In this document: positions 50,339 to 60,966 of the stretch, in pieces
How the letters are laid out: every line of letters starts with the position of its first letter
Numbering within the stretch: position 1 is the stretch's first letter
Source of the DNA: Xylaria sp. FL1777
Lineage: Eukaryota > Ascomycota > Sordariomycetes > Xylariales > Xylariaceae
Assembly: GCA_022578965.1 (NCBI GenBank)
Contig: MU400594.1
Coordinates: 1 to 64,000, forward strand
Direction of reading: 5' to 3'
Length of the DNA: 64,000 nucleotides
Notes under the pieces: generated by a model
The model's input: the letters and a program-made list of their open reading frames with translations, nothing else
The model's database searches: none
What the model was told of the DNA's origin: nothing
Made by a program: the position numbers and the translations under genes

Positions 50339-53300
50339 GGAGACCAGGGCGGGTAGGATCGGGTTAGTGGCTGGTTGGGCTGTGAAGCATGGTGACACCC
50401 ACGCTACCTATCTACCTAAATGACAAGAGCTTAGGTATAGAGAGGTAGAGTTGGGGTTCTAGGTGAGGTGGTTGGAATATGGTAGGTACTACGACGTTAG
50501 GTGCAGTGAGACGAGAATGACGAGGGAGAGGTCGGAGTCGACCGGGGAAACCCGGTGTTAGGACCGGTTCTTCGGTGATTACAGATTACCGTAATAGGTA
50601 AGTTGTTTTTTTTAGGCCTCTACAATTCTTAGTACACCACCTGCTATCTAGCGTTCCTACCCAACCCAACATGTAGCCACATACTTGTATCTAGGTCCTG
50701 AGTATGTACCTAGTAGTCAGGATGAATTGGCGGGTACCACAATCCACCATCGTCAGAAAGCCTCCAGAGTAATAATAGTTCAATAGTTGATAAATATTGA
50801 ATAATACTATTACACGGTACGCGCGTACACATCGGTTAGCGGAACGGCCGCCTTAGACTACATGTAGGTACATCATCTCCATCACGAGAGAAAGGTGTAA
50901 TGTGTAATGCCTCCCGGTAGTACCATTGGCGGAGGGCACAGCATGGGATGGTCATCTCACCTCACGCGGTCTCACTGCTAGTGGCTATAACAACCACCTG
51001 GCAATCAGCCGCAATGCCGGGAACTTTTCTCGAATGCTGGGTGACGTTGACGCGGCACGACAGGCCACCACCGTCGCCGGCACCACCGCTCCCTCGCGCA
51101 TGAGGAGGCGAGCACATGACCAGTCTAGCCATATATACGCGCATGCGCCCGCGCGTGACTTGGAGGGCCATTTTCTCACCGCATTAGCCCGAAGCAGCAT
51201 CCCGCACCGTTGGGTTCGTGAGTGAGTATCGGTGAGTGAGACTGTGGTGGTAGCAGCCCCAGGAGCGTAAGCTGCATTGGGGGCTCCTGGGCCAGAGCCG
51301 ACCTCTTTGAGCCGTCGGTCATCTCCCGCCCGTTTGGGGCATCGGTTCGAAGGCACAAACTGCCCCCCAAATGCCGGGCGTCCCAAGGTCTGGATTGCTC
51401 TGCCGGTCCCATGACCACGGTACCCTATTTTGTGCCACCCTCCCTCTTGTCTGTTTCTTACTCAGCGGCTCGACTTCATTCCTGTGGGAGCGCCACGGCA
51501 CGACAGCCTCCGTCGCGTATTCCTGCGACGTGGACGCGGATATAACTGGTAGGCTTCCTTATCAGTGGAGGTAGGGTGATGATGGTTCGAAACCAAGACG
51601 TCTTCATTCGCGGATCGTAAGATTCATTTCTTGCTTCTTCCAACGTGCTTCCTCGCAAACAGTTTCCTAGCTTCTGGCGCCGACCTCAGCTGGCGAGGAT
51701 AGTGTAACCGCTCGCTTATGCCCATCTTCGATTGTGGCGATACCATCTCGCTCGGCTCTTCAATCGGCCCGGAAACGTGGCTGCTGTGCTGCCCTTCGGT
51801 ACTTTTACCAGAACAAGCAGTTGCGGAACGAGATATGGTGAATATGACAGCCAAGTCGCTGTCAAGTACCGGTACCTGGCTGTGGTGCGAAAGTTTAGCA
51901 GTGTACTTCTACATATAAGCCATTTTGGTTCCGAATGATTGAAACAAGCGCCAACAAAAGCAATGCTGACGGGCGAATTAAAAAAGACAACTTGGTAATA
52001 CGTATCTTCCAATTGATATTCAATTGTACCAGCACCATTTCTTAAAAATCCCGCCATGTGAGATATATAGTAAAATGCTCATGTTTTTATGATTAGGGCT
52101 CGCAATGTCCCCCCTCATTCACAATTCTCATCGCATATTTTCGATTCGCGTCAATTGCTAGATCAGGGGGCTTTTGTGGTGTTGGCAGTCTCGTGTTCAG
52201 ATCAAGGTCAGAAGCAGCGGTGAGGTCGTAAGTTTGGAAACGCGCCTATATTACGGTCTCGTCTATGCATGACGACACGAAGCGAAGCCCAGCGCCGCCA
52301 ATCATAAATCGTGCAGTCGAGAATATTAACGGATTTTCAACTCTGGCGCCACCATTTCATCGAACCACGGAATACGTTACGCTCATTGGCAGGACACCAC
52401 CGCCACATTGTCAATATTTCGGGCGCCATGAGTTGTCGCACAATCGACACGGTTTGCGTCGGATGGCGTCGCTGGTTTGGGCTCGAGATATACGGAAATC
52501 CTGCAAGGCAATCGATACTTCAGGTGAATGAGGTGCATTCGTGAATTGGTTACGTTACCATGTCTAACACGGGAATTGGGTGTCACAACGTGAATCTCAT
52601 TATACATAGGTAGTCAGCACTGATATAGATCTCTCTCGTTTCATGGGATGGCTCCTCGCATGACACCATCTAATTCCAGCATACGAAGTGTTGTAGCATA
52701 AGTTCATTGATTCGCTGTAGAACGAACAGTAAGAGCCTGGCTTAAGGTGAACCACGAACTCACTAACTCAAGGCAACGTTGCAAGATGATGTTTTTAAGC
52801 CGCTCCAGCCACCCGACGCTGACTGATAATAAAAGCTGTTGGGGTGCCAAGACCTATGGAGGTTGTTATAATTAACTACAACAATGAAAGGACACTTACG
52901 AGAATTATGAGGTAATGAAACTTGAAACTCGTGGTGCTCTGAGATAGAACAGTGTAGACCCTCCGATAAGAAGTGAGCGTAAGACCATGGGAATTACACA
53001 AGGAAGGCAGGAAAACGAATGGCGCTTCACTACCTTGATCATATAGTGCACTGCGAGTTAGTAGTTGACTGGTAGAGTAGCTAAGTAGTGTGTATAGTAC
53101 GCATCTGTGATGATAGACAGTCAGTAAACGCATAAATATCACTCCTGGCAACAAGGAATGTGGTTTGGCTCTACTTGGTGAACCTCTTAATTATACATCA
53201 GATTCAACTGCCTCTAATTTATCCCTTCATTTCAGATATCATTAGTAACAGATTTTTATCTACCTCCTGGAGTATAATTTATTGTAACACCGCGAGTTTA

Positions 53301-54013
53301 CGAAAAGTTACAATTTAAAAGCTTCTGAGTGAATGTGTAGCTGTAGTAGCGAACCCGGAGGGGGCCCTCTTTCTCCCACTCTTGTCCCCATATTGGGTTT
53401 ATTTCACTAACATAGATATTTTATATATAGAGGCTAGGTCGATATCTAGTCAGCCTATATAGACATGTATTTTCTTGCTCATGGCACGAAAGCACTGGAA
53501 TCTACATCTATGTCAATATTTAGTATTATAGAGGAATATCTTTGGTATGGAGGTACAATGTACTCCAGTTCTAGCTTCGTAGGTACCTGAAGCGGATGTA
53601 AAATAACAGAATAAAAAGGCCATATCTAATTAAGTATCTATTAACAAGTGCCATGGTACAACAAGAGGGAAACTACTGCTCTGCCTAAACCAGTCGGTTT
53701 AGATTGTAGATTCCTCTAGTGACCTAGGTACCTATCTGAGGCAGCATGATTTGATACAGGCAGTCCGTGGGTAACCCTGTATGTAAGTGTACTTTCAAAT
53801 ATCTCTCTTATTTACCTAGGTACTTGTAGATTGTGGTGAAGCGCACAGGGACATTTTGTTACCAAGGTAACAAGGACTGGGACCTTGAAGCATCAACAAG
53901 CCACAACAATCTATTCTCGGATTACTTCGATGCTTGCAGCTCTATAATACTCTTCAGCATTTTGAAACCCACCCCGTCTTCTTCTCAGTCTTGTTCTTTC
54001 TACTATTTAGATC
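50339..54013. other. 3.7-kb region upstream of lip2 and of the 803-residue gene
   Basis: The two flanking genes diverge, so the ends carry their promoters. The middle has no supported gene. A GC-rich patch at 50926-51660 has overlapping frames on both strands, none with a known domain. A frame at 52265-52531 (88 codons from an ATG) is also unmatched. GGTACCTA motifs stand at 53579-53587, 53723-53734 and 53815-53823. Confidence 0.45.
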
Positions 54014-56425
54014 ATGATGCCTGTTGTAAATAATGACAATTGGGTCAAGGTCTACCCGTCACCATGCGACTGTTGCCCCGCTTGCGAGGAAAGCTTTCGC
54101 AGCCTCAACGGACAAATCAGCCATTGCTTTTACACATACTCAGCTACTGTGAACACTAAAGAGGCCAAAGCTATCATTTCTAGGCATTTGACTACCATCC
54201 GAGAGGCCTCAGCTGATCTCTCTAGGGAAATGGGCACGCACGCTGATTTACTCATGAGTCGGTGGAAGAAATGCAGCCAAGCGAAGCGAGAGAATCTTCT
54301 TCGAGCCATTGCACCCAATATTGCGCCAAATCCCTGGATCCGCGTTGATTTTTCTCCTTCTGATGCGGTTCCAGAATATATTAGTAATCCCAAAACACGG
54401 CACCAGCTTCTGCTACCTTGGCTGGACGTCGAAACTCTTAAAACCCACCCGCACACCCTATTTGCTTTATTGCACTACCGACTTCATCACCCTCCTCAAG
54501 CCTGGGCTGCGTTTGATGTCAAACAACTCGATTTTGGATGGACACTGGGGCTTTTTAAGGTTCGCTTCGCGCGTATGGGTGTTATGGTCCATGGACCTCG
54601 ATACGGGGAGCTCACGAAGTGGGATTCTCCCGCTGCTCATAGAGGAGATATTCTGGGATTCCCTAGAGCTGAATTGCTATTTGAAGCTCAAGCTTACCTT
54701 ATGACTACCCTTCGTGACTTGGTACTGCAGGTTCTGAACGGTGTTGATGAAGGGGTCTCGGTTCGAACTTCAAATTGGAGAGAGTTAACCAGCATAACCA
54801 ACTTCAGACTCACTAACGACGTCGAGCTTTGGTCACCATACATTTTCCCGGCTTTCTCCCCGGCTCCCATACTCGACTTACACTGCCTCACTTCACTAGC
54901 AAATGCGCGGCTTGGTGTTGCTAGGGACCATCTACGGCGATTACAGCACGATCCAACTTATATGCGCCGCGAGATGAGCCTGGATATAGGAAAGAAAGTC
55001 AACACCTCTCAGAAACAGAATTGCAGCTCAGTTTCCTTTGTCAGTCACCTGATATCAGAGGTATTCACCTACGTGTTATGGCAATGGCTCGAAATTGAAT
55101 GTAAGAAGGCTGAGGACTTGAAACAACGATTTGGTGACAGCATTCAGGCTGGACAGCCTTTGCCACGTAAATACAAGAGGGCGCTTGGAGAGATAGAGCT
55201 TATTCTCCGATTTGCAATCGGTAAAACGTTATTGAGTATGGAGGAAGACAGCACTGCCAGAGATGCAATGACTAACTATCAGACGACTTGCACGAACATG
55301 GGCTTAGCACCCCACATATCAGGAAAATGGAAGTCAGATAATCCGCTGGGATGGTGCCTGGCGGTTATGCTTTTCGGATATAGAGGTGGGGATGATCTTA
55401 TTGATAATGCCCTTTTACTTCGGTATTTCCAGTATCATATTTCCATCCGAGAAAAAGCCCGAGTCAGCGAGTTCGTGTGCAGATGGGTGACCGATCTGTC
55501 GGCATTTTACGAAATGTTAGCATCGGTCCTCTTGGGAAGACCAAAAGCAGAAAAGACATATGTTGAGGAGGTAATGAAGACTGCCTATAGGGAAGAGTGG
55601 CTATTCACTGTCAACTTGGAGTCTACTAAGATGAACATGGGACCCATTCATGTCCTAGCACAAAGCTTACTCCATGAATTTTTCGAAGTAGAGCCCCCAA
55701 GAGGTCCTAAAAACCTTAAGTGGCTGCAGCGGTCTCGCGAAACACGGAAGGTCTTGGAGAATTTTTGGTCATCTCTGCACGAGATTCTGAGTAAAGAATT
55801 TAGGAGCCAGGGTATCAGTAAACATGAGGTACAGCGAATGCTGGGTGTCATCGCAGAAACTCAAAGCGTCGATTACCAGCAAGTAATCGCAGCCGAAGAG
55901 GCGAAGATCTTGACTGAGATCGAGCAACAGAAAGTAGCCCGAGAGACTTTCAGTTACCTTACGAAATCGCACGGCGGGATAAGGAAGACGATAGTTACAG
56001 CAGAGCTAAGAAAAGAGAAAATAAAGACTCGCCCTCAAGAGAGTAACGAAACCGATGTTTTAGTCTCTAAAGAGGCGACGGAAAGTCAGATGAAGACCTT
56101 GGAACCGGATCACACACCAGCTCTCGTTCGAACCTCCAAGCGAGCCCTGAATGCTATCAGATTCATGTTCCCCCAGACTCCAAAGGACGCGAATGGTGGT
56201 CTACAGTGGACGGAATTCGTACACGTGATGAACGACATGGGCTTCGTCGCTCGAAATAACGGCGGATCTGCGGTTTCGTTCGAGGCAGACGGCCAGGGCA
56301 GGATCGTGTTCCACAGGCCGCACCCCGACTCGAAAATCGCACCCGTGATGCTGCAAGCGATGGGGGCGAGAATGAACAAGCTGTTTGGATGGAAAAGAGA
56401 GAACTTCGTCTTGGACGAGGCATGA
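54014..56425 (+). CDS. Fungal orphan protein with Cys-rich N-terminus and HicA-like C-terminus
   Basis: An 803-residue single-exon protein. I believe it belongs to a family found as lineage-specific copies in filamentous fungi, of unknown function. Residues 15-40 hold a Cys cluster (C-D-C-C-P-A-C plus a later H-C), a possible small zinc-binding site. Residues 85-340 are rich in aromatic residues (R-H-Q-L-L-L-P-W-L, Q-L-D-F-G-W). A coiled-coil-prone, Lys/Glu-rich part runs from about 630 to 700. The last ~75 residues (727-803) look like a HicA/YcfA-type fold: W-T-E-F-V-H-V-M-N-D-M-G-F, G-G-S-A-V-S-F, I-V-F-H-R-P-H-P-D, then a helix ending F-G-W. The catalytic His expected after G-S is absent (Ala-Val instead), so RNase activity is not predicted. 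No signal peptide or membrane segment. Confidence 0.85.
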   Translation: MMPVVNNDNWVKVYPSPCDCCPACEESFRSLNGQISHCFYTYSATVNTKEAKAIISRHLTTIREASADLSREMGTHADLLMSRWKKCSQAKRENLLRAIAPNIAPNPWIRVDFSPSDAVPEYISNPKTRHQLLLPWLDVETLKTHPHTLFALLHYRLHHPPQAWAAFDVKQLDFGWTLGLFKVRFARMGVMVHGPRYGELTKWDSPAAHRGDILGFPRAELLFEAQAYLMTTLRDLVLQVLNGVDEGVSVRTSNWRELTSITNFRLTNDVELWSPYIFPAFSPAPILDLHCLTSLANARLGVARDHLRRLQHDPTYMRREMSLDIGKKVNTSQKQNCSSVSFVSHLISEVFTYVLWQWLEIECKKAEDLKQRFGDSIQAGQPLPRKYKRALGEIELILRFAIGKTLLSMEEDSTARDAMTNYQTTCTNMGLAPHISGKWKSDNPLGWCLAVMLFGYRGGDDLIDNALLLRYFQYHISIREKARVSEFVCRWVTDLSAFYEMLASVLLGRPKAEKTYVEEVMKTAYREEWLFTVNLESTKMNMGPIHVLAQSLLHEFFEVEPPRGPKNLKWLQRSRETRKVLENFWSSLHEILSKEFRSQGISKHEVQRMLGVIAETQSVDYQQVIAAEEAKILTEIEQQKVARETFSYLTKSHGGIRKTIVTAELRKEKIKTRPQESNETDVLVSKEATESQMKTLEPDHTPALVRTSKRALNAIRFMFPQTPKDANGGLQWTEFVHVMNDMGFVARNNGGSAVSFEADGQGRIVFHRPHPDSKIAPVMLQAMGARMNKLFGWKRENFVLDEA

Positions 56426-59400
56426 GAGATACCCCCTTGGCGTGCGTATGTTGAGTTGAGGGAGGCTTTGAACTCAATGCTTACGCTTGGGATCTTTTGA
56501 AGATGCGGCTTGGAATGGAGCTGGCTAGACGCATCTGGACCATCGACCTTGTGTAATGCTCAGATAAGAGGGGTGGACAAACTTCACAAACTCCAGAGAC
56601 GCATAGGATTTCCTAAGGAAGTTTAGAGTCGGCTGGATTAGCTCGGTCTAAGGACCTCACGGACTAAGGGGTTAGCTGGAGATCAGCCGCAGATCCGCGA
56701 GTACGCATATCTACATATGAATGCCTCCAGCACGTGAGCTCTAGTACTACAAAGTAAGAGATGATATAGAAGATGAACAGTGTTGAGAAGAGTAATATAA
56801 CCCCCTGGGCTTCTCAACTATCCGACATAGGTATATAATGTGCAACTACACGTTAAACATATATCTGTGCTAGACTGCGACATGGAGCTGTGCCTCGGAT
56901 ACCTATCGTCACTATCGAGGCTTATACTCCTCACAAGTCAAACTTGCTTGAGGCTCCCATAGCAAACCAACGACGGCTTCAAAACACATCTCAAACGTAA
57001 TACGTAATGGCGTCATTCTTTCTACAAGGGTTGCAGCAGTCTATCAAGATGCAAACGGTAGCGTAGCAGTGTTGAAGCATAGCTTCTAACAGGATTTGTC
57101 CCCTCCCTCTCTTCTCTTTGCTTTTTCTTCTTCTCTTTCTTCTTTCGTTCTTTTTCTGTTCTTTTTTTAGACCAGCACTACCTGACAGGGAGATGTGTAG
57201 CGCGCCATGCGACGACAGTGCGCTTCGCCGTCGCCGATCTTGGCCTGAAGCTGGAGGAGAGGGGAGGAGAGGAGAGGAGAGAGCACAAAGCAAAGCAACC
57301 ACCCGCCTGCTCCTGGGGTCGCCGGACCATGGGCGGCGGTGGGAGAGAGAGAGAAGAGTGAGGCGAAACACCGCCGCCGTGCCTACATACTACGTACAGT
57401 CGCTTTAATGCAATGGCAGCACGTAGACGATGCGATCGTCAGGACTTTTTGCTGTTTGCGGTTCGCCAATTGACACGTCACCCCCTCAAAAGTTCTGATT
57501 TGTTTGCATGTAAAGGGTACAGACGGTTTCGCCTTAACGACCATGTACGCTGCGAGGTTATCAAGAAACCGGTAGGTATTCCCGAGTGTGGCTTGAACCC
57601 CGCACCCCTTCTCATGGACCCCCAATCGCATCATTGGCCGCCGGCCGCCGGCATTTCCTTGATGCTATCCGTGTTGCAAGAGGGCGCCGAGCCTGTCAGA
57701 TCTCTTAGCCCGTTGAAGACAATCAATCGTACTATGTACGTTAAACCCGTTTTTGCGGTGCGACGCGAATATCACTTGGGGAAGAGATGTGTAACTTGTG
57801 AACATGATGAGGGACGATCTCTACCTGATTCATAAGCTTTTTCGAGCGGATTGGGCGGGGAAGATGAAGTTTTATTCCTCTGCAGGACCGCATATGTAGA
57901 GTTGCTGACATGCATGACAACCCCCCACTACCTATCTGGGAAATCGTCAACGGCTCTCATTGGCTCCAGCGACGACTTCGGCTCGGTGCAGCTCGGTGCA
58001 GCAGCTGACGATGGCCGTAATGGCGATACGGCACAGCATGGAGTCGAAATGCTTCCGATGAGACAGAATTCGAAGGCAAAGAAGAGTATTATTTCATTGG
58101 TATGGAAGAAGAAGAAATAGTAAGTATCTCTCTATCAGATTGCTTCGCTAGCTTAGAAAGACGGCTCTAACGGACGTCTAGCTTTCACAAGATCCCAACT
58201 CGAATCACGCAATCAGAGCTTATGAGTCTGGGAACTTATGAAGAGGGTTTTGACCAATAACGTCATCACCGTCAGCCGTCAGAGAAACACGCATGAAACG
58301 ATAGATTACAAGATGCTGAGGAGGATGGTCCTGTTAAACCATCCTCTTGGTAATGGCGTAAACGTCTTCGCTTAAGTTGCTTAACCTGGGCGTTGTGTTG
58401 TCAACCTCAGCTTGGCTGTGAGTACCATGTCTTTGGGAGTGAGAATGAGGCTGATTCATGTGAAAACCTAAAAGATGTCTAAAGCAGCTGAAGCGGCTGC
58501 TAAGCTAGCTTCAGAGGACTTTCGTATCAGGGTCTAGCCCCCCCGGAATCGAGTAATGCTAGTCTGATCAGCCGGAGGCTGTTTACGAGCTGCTTGCAGG
58601 CTGCTGCTGTCAAATGATAAGGGGCCACATTTATTATGTGAATAGGGGAACGAAGACGCACAGTTCCGGCAACCCGGGAGATTGGGCGTAAGAGCATCAT
58701 CCGGAGGGGACGGGACGAGCTTGGCAAACAGGACTTGTTTGGCAAGTAAGACTAGTTTGGCAAAGCAGGACTACTGCAGTAGTTTGGCAAGCAGGACCAG
58801 TTTGGCAAACAGGCCTAGTTTGGCGTTGATTGACACTCTCCCCTGGGTTTCTGGGTCAAGTTCGTCAGCATAAGATGCGAGTTAGGGCAGGGTAAGGGCT
58901 ACCAGGGGGGAAGGCGGACGTCGGTGTATGGTGAATGTGCTTCAAAGCGTACATAAAGTTCACATACATGAAATTGATTGATTCACCCCCCCCTACAATC
59001 TTGAGTTACGCATTGTCCCTCTGACTGCCATTCGAGGCCGTGGACTCTGTGGTACACTTGCTCAGCTGAAAGGTCGTAGCAAGTCTTACTGCTTGTATGA
59101 CCCCACAAACCGGACAATGCAGAATTAGCGATGAAAACAGATCTACTGATACTTAGATCGATCGAAGAACTGGTGCATGATCTAGTGTAGAAGAGCGGAG
59201 CGTCTGATCGATAGTTGCATTCCCAAGTCTGTGGTAGAAAAAAAAGTCTATTGTGGGTTTAGCAGTTGATCGGTTCCCGGCCTTGTGTTAGGTAGTGTGG
59301 AGCCGGGTCCGAACTGATTTCAGCTGCCCTGACCCTTGATTACCTATTGCGTAGTGACTGCCCGTAGCACTGCCTTTCTGGGGTAATAGAGAGCGTAAGC

Positions 59401-59622
59401 TGGCTGGGGAATCCCTAGTTATGCTTACGATCTGTTCACCAAAAGTCAACTAACTACAACAATCGTCTGAAACCTAAAGAAGAGCGAAGTTGGCTACCAC
59501 AGACTAGCCTCTCATGGCTATTTACACTATTGAGATACGCTGAAGGCCGGGCGATTACTATAGATGACTATGATTGTACTATAGTGTTCTAATGCATAGC
59601 TTCATCTCAGAGGGTTCTATTT
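56426..59622. other. 3.2-kb gene-poor stretch
   Basis: No gene is firmly supported. A strong pyrimidine tract (57099-57170) is followed by GAGAGG purine runs (57255-57288 and 57341-57358). An ATG frame of 140 codons at 57413-57835 is Arg/Cys-containing but unmatched. The 18-24-bp tandem array at 58717-58825 is listed separately. Confidence 0.45.
58717..58825. repeat. Imperfect tandem array with core AGTTTGGCAA(A/G)CAGGAC
   Basis: Six units of 18-24 bp follow each other, each with the core tttggcaa followed by (a/g)caggact or a variant; one unit carries an extra actactgc. In one + frame the array reads T-S-L-A-x-R repeats inside a 63-codon frame that begins upstream of the array, but no start context supports a gene. 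Confidence 0.85.
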
Positions 59623-59835
59623 TTGACTTTGTTTACGATTCTAGGCATCCACCGACGCTTGGATCCTGATATATGCGATGTAGTCATCGAAATAGTAGCG
59701 GCCAATCGTAGGGTTTTTAAAATTAAGGGCCAACTGCTACGTAAGGTCGGACTTTTTGAGGCGTTGCTGGCTAAGAACCATAGTGGAGGGCTTTTTGTAA
59801 AGCTAAAGGAGTTCTTAGCTCGAGAACTAATATAA
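59623..59835 (+). pseudogene. BTB/POZ-like fragment
   Basis: A 70-codon frame without ATG reads L-D-P-D-I-C-D-V-V-I-E-I-V, then R-V-F-K-I-K-G-Q-L-L-R-K, then L-F-E-A-L-L. This is the spacing of the first half of a fungal BTB domain (DPxGDVxxxV, FxVxSxxLRxxSxxFxxxL). The frame ends after E-L-I at a TAA. No second half is found downstream in any frame. I read it as a decayed or truncated copy. Confidence 0.35.
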
Positions 59836-60966
59836 ACCACGAGGATCTGCTTGACGACTAACTGCGATGTTGTACTAGTATGGACAAGTATGGACAGTAA
59901 TCGCGGGCGAAGTCATGGGTTCCGCGATGGAGCTAACATGGTAAATGAACGACCCTGCGAGCTTTGAGGAAAAAGAAATTCGGCCAAAGCTTGACCAGCA
60001 TTGCCACGACACCCCACGACACCCCAATGTTTCTCATATGCGAAGCAGAAACATTGTAGCTCAACCGCATCGGTTGGGGGGGTATCTAAGGAAAGATCTT
60101 GGTTCCAAAAGGCTGCTCTCCAACGATAGCCAATGAAAGCTTTTCCGCTATATCCCGGCGATGTGTTGGCGTGCTTGGCGAGAGGTTGGCTATGTGGACA
60201 CATACCTCGGGCCTTGGCACTTTTCTTGGTCTAGTAGCTATCGTAGGCTAATTAATCCTCGCAAGCGATGGAAGCCGGGGCCACCGGTAGCATGTTTAAA
60301 ACCGGGTAGCAGATGGCTGATCTAGAACCATATCCAAGCTCTCCGAGGTCAAGCTAATGTAGATGAAGGCCAGGGTAGCATGGTGAACGGACCCTGCTAG
60401 CCTATCGCAGTTCCGGGATAACTGCTGGACGGCCGAGGGGCAGTACCGGCAGCATATAGTATGCATCAGCTGGTTTTATCTCGTCCCATTGCGGTGAAAA
60501 TACCCGCTCTTCAATGCCGCTACAGTAGCATGAGCAAACAGCAGCGTCAAACAAGATACACCAAGGCATTCAGGCCAAAAATGTCGATGCGCCATTGCCT
60601 TTCCTAATAGCCACACTAAGCGTCAGAAATTTACGCAATCAGGGAATCGAGCTAACAGAAACGCTAATGTAAATGATGCTGCAGGGGCGGGTTTTATGTA
60701 TCACCACATTGTCCACCATCCACGCTCGGACCTATAGTTCTCAAATAGGTAGTCAGAAATATTGGACCTAGATCCTTGGTAAATTGCCTACTGTAGGCGT
60801 CTCGGGGCATGTTTCGAGTCGTGCGTTCCCAGGCAATAAGAATACTAATAGGGAGAGATCGTGCCGACCCGTGTGCCCTCGTCTCTCTGTTCCGTCTATC
60901 GGCGTTAGCATCCCAGGCACATTGAACACAGCGATCTACCCAGTCATCGCCAGCGACGTAGACGTG
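59836..60966. other. 1.1-kb stretch before the ankyrin gene
   Basis: Nothing certain. A minus-strand frame of 96 codons (59913-60203) starts with an ATG but matches nothing. The reading frame of the ankyrin gene is open back to 60784 but without ATG. Confidence 0.45.

Noticed and set aside
50339..50398. N-terminal extension of LipB by 20 residues
   Set aside because: It would need a GTG start; the first ATG is at 50338.
57413..57835. 140-codon + frame with ATG
   Set aside because: Unknown, Arg-rich, without homologous motif or intron; could be real but not supportable.
60784..60966. N-terminal extension of the ankyrin protein by 61 residues
   Set aside because: Open frame but without ATG; starts only at TTG.
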